A stretch of 64,000 bases of DNA, taken from NCBI RefSeq assembly GCF_000956545.1, contig NZ_JYIT01000083.1:149727-213726 (forward strand). Reading direction: 5' to 3'. Below, one piece after another: positions 1 to 8,863 of this stretch. A model generated the notes under the pieces. The model did no database searches. It had not been told where the DNA came from and saw only the letters and a list, made by a program, of their open reading frames with translations. Made by a program: the position numbers and the translations under genes. The stretch's first letter is position 1; every line of letters starts with the position of its first letter. Origin of the DNA: Microbacterium azadirachtae. Its GTDB lineage: Bacteria > Actinomycetota > Actinomycetes > Actinomycetales > Microbacteriaceae.

Positions 1-939
1 GGACTCCTCGACGGAGTGCACGAGCGTGGCGCCCTCGTACATGCGGTGGAACTCCTCGGGCGAGATCCGGTGCTCTTCGGGGTGGCGGGCGTACATCTCC
101 GCGCCGCTCACCGCCATCGGGCTGTTCAGGAACACCGGCACCTCGGGGATCCGTCCGGTGGCGCGCAGCCGACTGAGGTGGAGCAGCAGCGACTCGGCGC
201 GGCCGATCGCGAACGCGGGCAGCAGCACGACGCCCCCGCGCGCGCAGACGCGCGTGATGATGTCGGCCAGGGCGGCCTCGGCATCCGTGCCCGGATGCGT
301 CCGATCGCCGTATGTGGACTCCGACACGAGCACATCCGTCTGCTCCAATGCCCGCGGCGGGCGCATCAGCGCATCGTCCGTGCGTCCGAGGTCGCCGGTG
401 AAGTGCACCCGGCAGCCGTCCGCCTCCAGCAGCACCTGCGCCGCGCCGAGGATGTGCCCGGCCGGTACGAACGTGACCCGGGCATCTCCGATCTCGACCG
501 GGGCGTCGAACGCGTGCGGGGCGAAGTGCTCGACTGCGGCGGTCGCGTCCTCCTCGGTGTACAGCGGCAGCGGGCGCGCATGCGTGGAGCTGTGGCGCCG
601 CGCCGCGTACGAGGCCTGCTCCTCCTGCAGGCGTCCGCTGTCCGGCAGGATGAGGGTGCTGAGCTCGGCGGTGCCGGTGGTGGTGTGGATCGGGCCGTCG
701 AAGCCGTCGCGCACCAGCGCCGGCAGATAGCCGGTGTGGTCCAGGTGCGCGTGGGTGATGACGACGGCGTCGATGCTCGACGGGTCGACGGGGAACCGGG
801 CCCAGTTGCGCTCGCGCAGGGTCTTGTAGCCCTGGAAGAGACCGCAGTCGATGAGGATCCGCGTCGTGCCGGTGTCGACGAGGTAGCGGGATCCGGTGAC
901 CGTGTCGGTCGCCCCGAGGAATCTCAGTGTGGCGCTCAT
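1..939 (-). CDS. MBL-fold metallo-hydrolase (beta-CASP RNA-nuclease type), 3' end cut by window
   Basis: Reading from the ATG at 939 to base 1 stays open for 313 codons, so the C-terminus lies outside the window. Residues ~60-70 carry the metallo-beta-lactamase metal motif THAHLDHTGYLP, preceded by GATDTVTGSRYLV and a conserved IDCGLFQG, which is the N-terminus typical of the beta-CASP branch (YsiH/CPSF-like, possible ribonuclease activity). A second His/Asp-rich element (FTGDLGR) follows. An SD-like GTGGAG sits about 7 bases before the ATG. A DosR-box-like site lies 35-51 bases upstream, and the divergent-operon kinase gene ends 63 bases upstream on the same strand. MBL proteins of this type are found in DosR-like stress clusters, so hypoxia or stationary-phase expression is inferred. 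Substrate unknown. Confidence 0.85.
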   Translation of the reverse strand, partial: MSATLRFLGATDTVTGSRYLVDTGTTRILIDCGLFQGYKTLRERNWARFPVDPSSIDAVVITHAHLDHTGYLPALVRDGFDGPIHTTTGTAELSTLILPDSGRLQEEQASYAARRHSSTHARPLPLYTEEDATAAVEHFAPHAFDAPVEIGDARVTFVPAGHILGAAQVLLEADGCRVHFTGDLGRTDDALMRPPRALEQTDVLVSESTYGDRTHPGTDAEAALADIITRVCARGGVVLLPAFAIGRAESLLLHLSRLRATGRIPEVPVFLNSPMAVSGAEMYARHPEEHRISPEEFHRMYEGATLVHSVEES

Positions 940-973
940 GCTGCGACTCCACACCCGCCGGGCGTCCCCGTGC

Positions 974-987
974 GGGACTTTGGTCAC
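974..987 (-). promoter_or_regulatory. DosR-box-like site A, upstream of MBL hydrolase
   Basis: GGGACTTTGGTCAC fits the published DosR/DevR consensus core (GGGACTWWAGTCCC) at 11 of 14 positions. It lies in the 63-base gap between the kinase stop and the MBL start, which is where an activator for the MBL gene would bind. Binding is inferred only. Confidence 0.5.
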
Positions 988-1002
988 CCGAGGGACGGAA
1001 CG

Positions 1003-2676
1003 TCAGGGGCGGGCGTCGCCGCCGCGTGGCAGCGGTGCGCTCCAGCGCACGCGGACGCCGCCCTCCTCGCGGTTCGCGACCGTGAACGCGCCGCCCAGGC
1101 GTTCCGCTCTCGCGGCGAGGTTCGAGATGCCGCTGGCGTCGATCGTCGGGGGCAGGCCGTCGCCGTCGTCCTCGATCATGGCGACGACCTCCGCCTCCGA
1201 GACCACCACGGTGACCAGCGCCGTGGTGGCGTTCGCATGCCGGGTGATGTTCGCGAGCGACTCGCGCACGACGGCGACGAGATCGTCTGCGAGGTCTCCG
1301 GTGACCGCGAGGTCGATGGGGCCGGTGAAGCTGATCCGGGGGCGCGGGGACACCCCCGAGACCAGCGCGAGCAGGCGACTGCGGAGGGCGTCATCGCTGT
1401 CCGGGCGATGCCGCAGAGCGAAGATCGCGGTCCGGATGTCCGCGATGGCCCCGTCGACCTCGTCGATGTGCCGCTCGAGGGCCACCGCGAGCGACGGATC
1501 GGCGGCCGCGATCCCCTGCAAGCCCAGCGTCGTCGCGAACAGCCGCTGGATGACGTGGTCGTGGAGGTCGCGGGCGATGCGCCCTCGGTCTTCGACGATC
1601 TCGAGCCGCTGGTGCTGCTCTCGGGCCCTGGCCAGTGAGATCGCGATCCCCGCCTGGGAGGCGAAGTCGGAGATGGTGAGGAGCTCGGCCGGGCTGTAGG
1701 TGGCGCTGCCCCGGGACACGCAGAGTGCGCCGACGGGGGCGCCGGCCACGACCAGCGGGACCGCGACCGTGTGGCCGAAAGGGCGCAGGACGGCGTCGAC
1801 GGGTGCGGGAAGCCGCTCGACGATCAGCGCGTTCTCTCTTATCGCCCGCGCCGGGAGCGCACCCTCGGCGGGATAGTGGGTTCCCTCGATCGCCGGGCCC
1901 CCCGGGCCCCGGGCGACATCGATGCGCAGGCGGTCGTCCTCCTCCGGCGTGATGATCGCGACGAGCTCGGCCGGCACGACGGTCGCGACGGCGTCGGCGA
2001 CGATGCCGAGCGCGTCCCCGCTGTCGGGCGACAGCAGGGCTGCGGTGATGCCCGAAAGGGCCGCGCCGAGCCGTTCACGACGGTGCGTCTCGGCATACAG
2101 GCGCGCGTTCTCGATCGCCACCCCTGCGGTGACGGCGAGCGCTTCGATGATCTCCTGGTCCTCGTCGGAGAAGCGCTCCTTCTGCGGGTCCGTGAGGTAG
2201 AGGTTGCCGAAGGTCCGCCCCCTGACGCGGATCGGAACGCCGAGGAAGGCGTCCATCGGTGGATGGTGCGCGGGGAAGCCGACCGAGCGGGGATCGTCGG
2301 CGATCCGCGGGATCCGGATGGTCTGTCCCTGCTCGATCACGGCGCCGAGCAGTCCGTGCCCCGTCGGCGGAGCGCCGATCTCCTGCACGACCTCGTCGGC
2401 GATCCCCTCGTGGATGAACCGTTCGAGCAGCCCGTCCTCATCGATCACGCCGAGGGCGCCGTACCGTGCGCCGACGAGCTCGATCGCGGCGCGAACGATC
2501 CGGCGGAGCATCGCATCGAGGTCCAGGTCCTCGCTCACCGCACGGGTGGCGCCGAGCAGGCTCCGCAGCCGACCCTGAGCCGCGAGCACCTGCTGGGCGC
2601 GGTCCATCAGCTCCGCGATGGTCCGCTCCAGCTCGAGGCGGGGGACATCGGGGAACGTGAGAGGCTCTTCGTCCAT
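1003..2676 (-). CDS. GAF-domain sensor histidine kinase, DevS/DosT-like
   Basis: 557 residues: two GAF domains (about 38-190 and 200-350), a HisKA_3 dimerisation domain with the phospho-acceptor in ARDLHDHVIQRLF (His ~372), and a C-terminal HATPase (DGDGLPP, ASGISNLAARAERLGG). The arrangement and motifs are those of mycobacterial DevS/DosT, soluble haem sensors for O2, CO and NO that phosphorylate DevR. GAF1 keeps GFPAHHPPM; the His before PPM aligns with the DosS proximal haem ligand, so haem binding is plausible. The ATG at 2676 is chosen because the AGGACGG upstream is a fair SD; an in-frame ATG at 2715 would add 13 residues. Divergent from the response regulator at 2787, its likely partner, with a DosR-like box in between. 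Confidence 0.85.
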   Translation of the reverse strand: MDEEPLTFPDVPRLELERTIAELMDRAQQVLAAQGRLRSLLGATRAVSEDLDLDAMLRRIVRAAIELVGARYGALGVIDEDGLLERFIHEGIADEVVQEIGAPPTGHGLLGAVIEQGQTIRIPRIADDPRSVGFPAHHPPMDAFLGVPIRVRGRTFGNLYLTDPQKERFSDEDQEIIEALAVTAGVAIENARLYAETHRRERLGAALSGITAALLSPDSGDALGIVADAVATVVPAELVAIITPEEDDRLRIDVARGPGGPAIEGTHYPAEGALPARAIRENALIVERLPAPVDAVLRPFGHTVAVPLVVAGAPVGALCVSRGSATYSPAELLTISDFASQAGIAISLARAREQHQRLEIVEDRGRIARDLHDHVIQRLFATTLGLQGIAAADPSLAVALERHIDEVDGAIADIRTAIFALRHRPDSDDALRSRLLALVSGVSPRPRISFTGPIDLAVTGDLADDLVAVVRESLANITRHANATTALVTVVVSEAEVVAMIEDDGDGLPPTIDASGISNLAARAERLGGAFTVANREEGGVRVRWSAPLPRGGDARP

Positions 2677-2719
2677 CGCCGCCGTCCTGCCGTTGACACT
2701 ACGGAGTCTAGGCATCCGA

Positions 2720-2733
2720 GGGACCTACGGCCT
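2720..2733 (+). promoter_or_regulatory. DosR-box-like site B, between kinase and regulator
   Basis: GGGACCTACGGCCT differs from site D (8405) at only two of 14 positions. It lies between the divergent kinase and regulator genes, 53 bases before the regulator start, so it could serve autoregulation in either direction. Inference from motif similarity. Confidence 0.45.
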
Positions 2734-2786
2734 GTGGATCCGCTGTCGCGGTGCGGCATGATGAGCGCAGAGCAAGGGGAGATCCG

Positions 2787-3428
2787 ATGAGCGGTGTGTT
2801 TCTCGTCGACGATCACGAGATCGTCCGTCAGGGGCTCGCGGGAGTGATCCAGGGCCAATCTGACCTGACGGTCGTGGGAGAGGCAGCCAGTGTCCATGAC
2901 GCGCTCGGGCGGATCGCCGCGACGCAGCCCGACGTCGCGGTGCTCGACGTCCGCCTCCCCGACGGCAACGGGATCGATCTGTGCCGGCAGCTCCGTCAGG
3001 ACTTCCCGCGCGTGCGGTGCCTCATCCTGACGGCCTACGACGACGACGACGCGATGTTCGCCGCCGTGATGGCAGGCGCCGCCGGGTATCTCCTGAAGAG
3101 CGTCCGCGCCGCCGAGCTGCTCGAGGCGATCCGCGGCGTCGCCGCGGGGCGCCGGCTCCTGCACCCGAGCGCGGAGCGTACCGCGATGCAGCGCATGCGC
3201 GATGCCCCCGGGGAGGACCCCCGCTTCGGATCCCTGGGGCTGCGGGAACGGCAGATCCTCGCCCTCATCGCCGACGGTCTCACCAACCGGCAGATCGGAG
3301 AACGGCTGGGGCTCGCGGAGAAGACGGTCAAGAACTACGTGTCGGGGCTGCTCAGCAAGCTGGGACTGGACCACCGCACGCAGGCGGCCGTCTTCGAGAT
3401 CGAGCGCGGCCGGCGCCACGAGGGCTAG
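2787..3428 (+). CDS. NarL/LuxR-family response regulator, DevR/DosR-like
   Basis: 213 residues. An N-terminal receiver domain begins VFLVDDHEIVRQGL and has the phospho-acceptor Asp54 in VLDVRLPDGNG. A C-terminal LuxR helix-turn-helix spans about 146-205 (LTNRQIGERLGL, EKTVKNYVSGLLSKLGLDH). The end, RTQAAVF, and the LRLPDGNG region are very close to mycobacterial DosR. The start at 2787 is set by the strong SD AAGGGGAGA 5-12 bases upstream; a longer in-frame start at 2751 lacks this. Probably activated by the adjacent kinase, and probably acts on the four DosR-box-like sites in this island. It converges on the universal stress gene at 3453. Confidence 0.9.
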   Translation: MSGVFLVDDHEIVRQGLAGVIQGQSDLTVVGEAASVHDALGRIAATQPDVAVLDVRLPDGNGIDLCRQLRQDFPRVRCLILTAYDDDDAMFAAVMAGAAGYLLKSVRAAELLEAIRGVAAGRRLLHPSAERTAMQRMRDAPGEDPRFGSLGLRERQILALIADGLTNRQIGERLGLAEKTVKNYVSGLLSKLGLDHRTQAAVFEIERGRRHEG

Positions 3429-3452
3429 CTCCGACGAGGTCGACCCCGTTCG

Positions 3453-3893
3453 TCAGCCCTTCCGCTTCTCGTGGCGCACGATGAGCACCGGGCAGTGCGC
3501 GTGCGTCGCGCAGGTCGCGCTCACAGAGCCGAGCAGAAGACCGGCGAAGCCGCCGCGGCCCCGGCTGCCCAGCACGAGCATCTCCGCGTCGCGGCTCTCG
3601 TCGATCAGCACGGACGGCGGCGGGCCAGCGATCACCGCAGCGCTCAACGATGCCGGGGGATCCTCGCCGAACACGTCCTTGATCGCCGCGTCCAGAAGCA
3701 CCGCCGTCTCTTCGTCCGGCGAACGATCGGGCGTCGGGTACAGATCGATCAGAGCAGCGTAGTCCCACGTCATGACGACGCGGAGAGGGCGGTCGAGCGC
3801 TTCGGAGAGCGTGGCCGCGTAGCGGAGGGCGTCGAGCGAGGGTTCCGATCCGTCGACGCCGACGAGGATCGGCGCGTTCGCAGTGGTGTTCAT
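3453..3893 (-). CDS. Universal stress protein, single UspA domain
   Basis: 146 residues and one UspA domain. It starts ILVGVDGSEPSLDALRYA, and near the C-terminus has the ATP-binding loop GSRGRGGFAGLLLGSVS (pattern G-2x-G-9x-G-S) followed by CPVLIVRH. The ATG at 3893 has an AGGGTGAGG SD; further upstream in-frame codons would read through the promoter region. Divergent from the P-type ATPase at 4015, with a DosR-like box between them. Universal stress proteins are the most common members of DosR-type regulons, so induction under low oxygen or stationary phase is inferred. Confidence 0.9.
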   Translation of the reverse strand: MNTTANAPILVGVDGSEPSLDALRYAATLSEALDRPLRVVMTWDYAALIDLYPTPDRSPDEETAVLLDAAIKDVFGEDPPASLSAAVIAGPPPSVLIDESRDAEMLVLGSRGRGGFAGLLLGSVSATCATHAHCPVLIVRHEKRKG

Positions 3894-3927
3894 GCCCTCA
3901 CCCTGCGACGCGTTCCGCAGGCGCGCC

Positions 3928-3941
3928 GGGACGAAAGTCAC
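3928..3941 (+). promoter_or_regulatory. DosR-box-like site C, between Usp and P-type ATPase
   Basis: GGGACGAAAGTCAC matches the left half and most of the right half of the DosR consensus (10-11 of 14 positions). It lies in the 121-base divergent gap, 35 bases before the Usp ATG and 74 before the ATPase ATG. Confidence 0.45.
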
Positions 3942-4014
3942 TTGCCGCCGTCGAGGGGGAGCGCAAGGCTGGAGGGACGCAGAGATGTGCCGTCGGGGAG
4001 GAGAACGCGAGAGC

Positions 4015-5934
4015 ATGGTGTGGAAGACGATGAGGCGGCAACCCGCGATCCCCCTCGCCCTCCTCACCCTCGTCGTGGTCCTGGTGCTCGATGCGACCGG
4101 CCATCACGCCGCGGCCCGCTGGCTCGCGACGATCGTCGTCGGCGCCTTTGTGGTCTGGACCCTCGTCGGGATGATCCGCGAGATGATCCGCGGCCGGTTC
4201 GGACTCGACGTCCTCGCGATCGTGGCGATGGCCGCCACCCTCCTCGTCGGCGAGTATGTGGCCGCGCTCATCATCGTGCTGATGCTCTCGGGGGGCGAGG
4301 CGCTGGAGGACTTCGCCGCCCGCCGCGCCAAGCGCGAGCTCACCGCGCTCCTCGAACGGTCGCCGCAGAGCGCGCACGTCGTCTCGGTCGACGGTGAGGA
4401 CGGTGCCGAGAGCGTCCGCGATCTGCCGGTCGACGACGTCGCCGTCGGCGATTTCCTCCTCATCCGTCCGTCCGAGATCGTGCCCGTCGACAGTGAGATG
4501 GTCACGGACGAGGCGTCGTTCGACGAGTCCTCGCTCACCGGGGAGAGCCTGCCGGTGACGCGCCGCACGGGCGAGATCCTGCTGTCGGGCGCGGTCAACG
4601 GAAGTCGCGTCGTCCGGGCGCGCGCCGTGCGGCGCAGCGCCGACAGCCAGTACCAGCAGATCCTGATGCTGGTGCGCGAGGCGCAGGAGTCGCGCGCACC
4701 CGTGGTGCGGCTCGCCGACCGGTTCGCGATCCCGTTCACCGTCGTCTCGCTGCTGCTCGGAGGAATCGCGTGGGCGGTGTCCGGGGACGCCGTGCGGTTC
4801 GCCGAGGTGCTGGTGCTCGCCACGCCGTGCCCGCTGCTGATCGCCGCGCCCGTCGCGTTCCTCGGCGGGCTGTCGCGGTCGGCGAAGGCGGGGATCGTGC
4901 TCAAGGGGGGAGCGGTCATCGAGACCCTCTCGCGGGTGCGGTCGGCGGCGTTCGACAAGACCGGCACGCTCACCCGCGGTCGTCCGGCACTGATCGACGT
5001 CCGCCCCGAGGCGGGATTCTCGGCCGACGAGGTGCTGCAGCTGGCCGCATCGGCGGAGCAGTACTCCTCGCACGCGCTCGCCGAGGGGATCCGCGCGGCA
5101 GCCCGGTCCCGGGGGCTCGCTCTGCTGACCGCGGAGGACGCCGGCGAGGTCGCGACCAACGGCGTCATGGCGCGCATCGGAGGACGGGTGGTTGTCGTCG
5201 GAAAGCCCGCATACGTCGCGTCGCTCGTGCCGGCGTTCTCGCGCACCGACCTCGCGCCGGGGGAGGCGGCCGCCTATGTCGCGATCGACGGCCGTCACGC
5301 CGGGACGCTGGTGCTGGCCGATGCGCCTCGCGCCGAGTCTCGAGGCGTGGTCGCATGGCTGGCGCGCCACGGCATCGACCGTGTGGCGATGCTCACCGGC
5401 GACGCGCACGCGACGGCTGCGTCGATCGCCGAGACGGTCGGCATCGACGAAGTGCACGCCGAGCTCCTTCCCGACGACAAGGTGCGCCTCGCCCGGGACC
5501 TGCGTCCGCGCCCGCTCGTGATGGTCGGCGACGGAGTGAACGACGCCCCCGTGCTCGCCGCCTCGGACGTCGGGATCGCGATGGGAGCCAAGGGTGCGAC
5601 CGCGGCGGGGGAGGCCGCCGACGCCGTGATCCTCGTGGACTCCCTCGCCAAGGTGGTTCACGCGGTCGAGATCGGCAGGCACACGGTGCGCGTGGCGCTG
5701 ACGGCGATCTGGATCGGGATCGCGCTCAGCATCACGCTCATGGTCGTCGCCATGAGCGGCGTGATCCCTGCCGTCGCGGGGGCGCTGATCCAGGAGCTGG
5801 TCGATCTCGCCACGATCCTCTACGCCCTGCGCGCCCTTCGCGGCCCGCTGACGCCGGAGAGCGCGCTGACGGAGTCCGCGACCGAACCGGGACCAAAGGC
5901 CCGTGCCGACCACGATGAGAGGACCAGGCTGTGA
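4015..5934 (+). CDS. P1B-type (heavy-metal-like) cation-transporting ATPase with CPL motif
   Basis: 639 residues. It has the P-type ATPase hallmarks: TGES (SLTGESLP, ~174-180), phosphorylation site DKTGT (Asp314), and hinge GDGVNDAP (~505-512). Hydrophobic helices lie at ~12-55, ~63-95, ~238-285 and ~580-625. The metal-site helix reads [11 protein letters not shown] (Cys272-Pro273-Leu274) where classic copper/zinc/cadmium pumps have CPC, CPH or SPC. There is no N-terminal HMA domain, and the usual HP locus reads SSHALAEG (His353-Ala). The exported ion therefore cannot be named. The ATG at 4015 follows GGGGAGGAG; an ATG at 3985 is an alternative. The stop overlaps the phosphoketolase GTG (GTGA), so the two are co-translated. 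Confidence 0.87.
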   Translation: MVWKTMRRQPAIPLALLTLVVVLVLDATGHHAAARWLATIVVGAFVVWTLVGMIREMIRGRFGLDVLAIVAMAATLLVGEYVAALIIVLMLSGGEALEDFAARRAKRELTALLERSPQSAHVVSVDGEDGAESVRDLPVDDVAVGDFLLIRPSEIVPVDSEMVTDEASFDESSLTGESLPVTRRTGEILLSGAVNGSRVVRARAVRRSADSQYQQILMLVREAQESRAPVVRLADRFAIPFTVVSLLLGGIAWAVSGDAVRFAEVLVLATPCPLLIAAPVAFLGGLSRSAKAGIVLKGGAVIETLSRVRSAAFDKTGTLTRGRPALIDVRPEAGFSADEVLQLAASAEQYSSHALAEGIRAAARSRGLALLTAEDAGEVATNGVMARIGGRVVVVGKPAYVASLVPAFSRTDLAPGEAAAYVAIDGRHAGTLVLADAPRAESRGVVAWLARHGIDRVAMLTGDAHATAASIAETVGIDEVHAELLPDDKVRLARDLRPRPLVMVGDGVNDAPVLAASDVGIAMGAKGATAAGEAADAVILVDSLAKVVHAVEIGRHTVRVALTAIWIGIALSITLMVVAMSGVIPAVAGALIQELVDLATILYALRALRGPLTPESALTESATEPGPKARADHDERTRL

Positions 5935-8369
5935 GCATGAGCGAGACCCCGCAGAACCATCCCGCTTCCGCCTCCGAACGCGTCGTCCCCGACGCGGACC
6001 TGCGGAGCATCGACGCCTGGTGGCGGGCGGCGAACTACCTCAGCGTCGGACAGATCTACCTGCTGGACGACCCGTTGCTGCGCCGGCCTCTCGTGCCCGA
6101 GGACGTCAAGCCGCGACTGCTCGGGCACTGGGGCACCACGCCGGGGCTGAACTTCCTCTATGCGCATCTCAACCGGGTCATCCGGGATCGCGCGCTCAGC
6201 TCGATCTTCGTCACAGGGCCGGGTCACGGCGGGCCGGGCATGGTCGCCAACACCTATCTGGACGGCACGTACTCGGAGGTGTATCCGCGTATCACGCGCG
6301 ACGAGGACGGCGTGCGTGCGCTGTTCCGTCAGTTCTCGTTCCCGGGAGGGATCCCGAGCCACGTCGCGCCCGAGACGCCGGGGTCGATCCACGAGGGCGG
6401 CGAGCTCGGCTACTCGCTCAGCCACGCGTTCGGCGCCGCCTTCGACAACCCGGAGCTGGTCGTGACCTGCGTCGTGGGCGACGGCGAAGCGGAGACGGGA
6501 CCGGCGGCGACGGGCTGGCACTCGAACAAGTTCCTCGACCCGGTGCAGGACGGCACGGTGCTGCCGATCCTGCACCTGAACGGCTACAAGATCGCGAACC
6601 CGACGGTGCTGGCACGCATCCCGGAGCGCCGTCTGGTCGAGCTGTTCCGCGGTTACGGCTACACCCCCTACGTGTTCACAGCGGGGTTCGACGGTGAGGA
6701 TCCGATCAGCATCCATCGCCGGTTCTCGGCGCTGCTCGAGTCCGTCTTCGACGAGATCGCGCGGATCCGGGCGGACGCGCGGGCGGGCCGCTACCACTCG
6801 GACGACCCGGTGACGGCGACCCCGGAGTGGCCGATGATCATCCTGCGCACGCCCAAGGGATGGACCGGCCCGCACGAGGTCGACGGCGTGCTCGTGGAGG
6901 GGACGTACCGCGCCCACCAGGTGCCGCTCGCCAGCGCACGGGACACACCGGAGCATCTCCGGATCCTCGAAGAGTGGATGCGGCGGTATCGCCCCGAGGA
7001 GCTGTTCGACGACGCCGGGGCGCCCTCCGCGTCGATCGATCGACTCGCCCCCCAGGGCGAGCTCCGCATGAGCGCGAACCCCGTGGCCAACGGGGGGCTG
7101 CTGCGCACTCCGCTGTCGCTTCCGGACTTCCGCGACTTCGCCGTGGACGTGCCGTCACCCGGCGCCACGACGGCGGAGGCGACGCGAGTGCTCGGCACCT
7201 GGCTCGCCGAGGTCATCCGACGCAACCCCTCCACGTTCCGGATCTTCGGTCCTGACGAGACCGCCTCCAACCGCCTCGCGCCTCCGGTCTACGAGGCGAC
7301 CCAGAAGCAGTGGGCCGCGGCGATCCTCCCCACCGACGACCACCTCGCCCGCGTCGGCCGGGTGATGGAGATGCTCAGCGAGCATCAGTGCCAGGGGTGG
7401 CTCGAGGGGTACTTGCTGACCGGTCGCCACGGCCTGTTCACCTGCTACGAGGCCTTCATCCACATCGTGGACTCGATGTTCAACCAGCATGCGAAATGGC
7501 TCAAGGTGACCAGGCGGATCCCCTGGCGGCGGCCGATCTCGAGCCTCAACTACCTGCTGACGAGCCACGTGTGGCGGCAGGACCACAACGGCTTCAGCCA
7601 CCAGGATCCGGGCTTCATCGACCACGTCGTGAACAAGAGCGCGGAAGTCGTGCGCGTGTACCTGCCGTTCGATGCGAACACGCTGCTGTCCACGTACGAC
7701 CACTGCCTCCGCTCGGTCGACTACGTCAACGTCGTCGTCGCGGGCAAGCAGCCCGCCGCGAACTGGCTCACCATGGACGAGGCCGTCGACCACTGCACGC
7801 GGGGCCTCGGGATCCTGGAGTGGGCGGGGACGGAGATGACCGGGCAGGATCCGGACGTGGTCCTCGCCGCAGCCGGTGACATCCCCACCCTGGAGGTGCT
7901 CGCGGCCGCCCAGATCCTGCGCGAAGCGCTTCCCGACCTGCGGGTGCGGGTGGTCAACGTCGTCGACCTGATGAGGCTGCAGTCCGAGAGCGAGCATCCG
8001 CACGGACTGCCGGACCGGGAGTTCGACGCGATCTTCACGGTGGATCGCCCGGTCGTCTTCGCGTATCACGGCTATCCCTGGCTCATCCACCGGCTCGCCT
8101 ACAAGCGCCACGGCCACGACAACCTCCATGTGCGCGGGTACAAGGAGAACGGCACGACCACCACGCCGTTCGACATGGTCATGCTCAACCACCTGGACCG
8201 GTACCAGCTAGCGATCGACGCGATCGACCGCGTGCCGGGCCTCGCCCAGCGCTGCGCCGGGCTGCGTCAGGAGCTCCAGGACGCGCGGCTGCGTGCTCGC
8301 GCGTACACCCGCGAGCACGGCGAGGACATCCCCGAGGTGGCCGACTGGAGCTGGAGCGGCGCCCGCTGA
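5931..8369 (+). CDS. xfp: Xylulose-5-phosphate/fructose-6-phosphate phosphoketolase
   Basis: 812 residues, the usual length. It is a thiamine-diphosphate enzyme that splits xylulose-5-P or fructose-6-P with phosphate to acetyl-P plus glyceraldehyde-3-P or erythrose-4-P. Seen: [20 protein letters not shown] (~96-115), the ThDP/Mg site GDGEAETGP (~183-191), [12 protein letters not shown], and the C-terminal [18 protein letters not shown] at 5931 overlaps the ATPase stop and has GAGAGGA 7 bases upstream; an ATG two codons later (5937) is possible. No acetate kinase gene is present in the window. In a DosR-like island this bypass could give acetyl-P, and hence ATP, under low respiration (inference). 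Confidence 0.95.
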   Translation: MSMSETPQNHPASASERVVPDADLRSIDAWWRAANYLSVGQIYLLDDPLLRRPLVPEDVKPRLLGHWGTTPGLNFLYAHLNRVIRDRALSSIFVTGPGHGGPGMVANTYLDGTYSEVYPRITRDEDGVRALFRQFSFPGGIPSHVAPETPGSIHEGGELGYSLSHAFGAAFDNPELVVTCVVGDGEAETGPAATGWHSNKFLDPVQDGTVLPILHLNGYKIANPTVLARIPERRLVELFRGYGYTPYVFTAGFDGEDPISIHRRFSALLESVFDEIARIRADARAGRYHSDDPVTATPEWPMIILRTPKGWTGPHEVDGVLVEGTYRAHQVPLASARDTPEHLRILEEWMRRYRPEELFDDAGAPSASIDRLAPQGELRMSANPVANGGLLRTPLSLPDFRDFAVDVPSPGATTAEATRVLGTWLAEVIRRNPSTFRIFGPDETASNRLAPPVYEATQKQWAAAILPTDDHLARVGRVMEMLSEHQCQGWLEGYLLTGRHGLFTCYEAFIHIVDSMFNQHAKWLKVTRRIPWRRPISSLNYLLTSHVWRQDHNGFSHQDPGFIDHVVNKSAEVVRVYLPFDANTLLSTYDHCLRSVDYVNVVVAGKQPAANWLTMDEAVDHCTRGLGILEWAGTEMTGQDPDVVLAAAGDIPTLEVLAAAQILREALPDLRVRVVNVVDLMRLQSESEHPHGLPDREFDAIFTVDRPVVFAYHGYPWLIHRLAYKRHGHDNLHVRGYKENGTTTTPFDMVMLNHLDRYQLAIDAIDRVPGLAQRCAGLRQELQDARLRARAYTREHGEDIPEVADWSWSGAR

Positions 8370-8404
8370 GCGGACGGCCCGCCCCGGGGATCCGCGGTGA
8401 CCAC

Positions 8405-8418
8405 GGGACCTTCGGCCC
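8405..8418 (+). promoter_or_regulatory. DosR-box-like site D, upstream of FMN-binding protein
   Basis: GGGACCTTCGGCCC is the best box of the four; this exact form resembles many experimentally defined mycobacterial DosR sites of the GGGAC-4-GGCCC type. It ends 35 bases before the ATG at 8453, in the 83-base gap after phosphoketolase. Confidence 0.6.
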
Positions 8419-8452
8419 ATCGTCGGCGGCGAGGGCGGATCATCATCGGGGC

Positions 8453-8863
8453 ATGGACATCGAAGAAGGACGGGAGCCGACACGGGCTCTCACCGAGAGC
8501 GAGTGCTGGGAGCGGATCCTCGCCGCGCCGTACGGCCGCATCGCCGCGGCCGCGGCGGACGAGATCGACATCTTCCCGATCAACCACGCGGTGCTCGACG
8601 GCGCGATCGTCTTCCGCACTGCGGCGGGAACCAAGCTGCTGGAGCTGACCATCCGGCAGCGCGTCGCGTTCGAGGTCGACGGCGCCGACGCCGCCGAGGC
8701 CTTCAGCGTCGTGGTCAAGGGCGAGGCGGAGGAGTTCGATCGTGACGCCGAGACCCTGGCTGCCGAAGACACCGGGGTCACGCCCTGGGCGCCCGAGTCG
8801 AAGGACCGGTGGGTGCGGATCACACCCACCGGCGTCTCCGGTCGGACGTTCCGTCGTCGCTGA
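8453..8863 (+). CDS. Pyridoxamine 5'-phosphate oxidase-like FMN-binding protein
   Basis: 136 residues with a split-barrel flavin-binding fold: ECWERILAAPYGRIA, IFPINHAVLDGAIVFRT and VAFEVDG are the usual beta strands of the PNPOx-like/Rv1155-type family. Proteins of this type are frequent in DosR regulons. The substrate is not predictable; a flavin or F420-dependent reductase role is possible. The start follows a weak GGGGC purine stretch. It converges on the universal stress gene that ends at 8864, with no spacer between the stop codons. Confidence 0.85.
   Translation: MDIEEGREPTRALTESECWERILAAPYGRIAAAAADEIDIFPINHAVLDGAIVFRTAAGTKLLELTIRQRVAFEVDGADAAEAFSVVVKGEAEEFDRDAETLAAEDTGVTPWAPESKDRWVRITPTGVSGRTFRRR

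Noticed and set aside
3898..5913. 671-codon frame opposite the P-type ATPase
   Set aside because: Arg/His/Asp-rich shadow of the ATPase gene with no domain.
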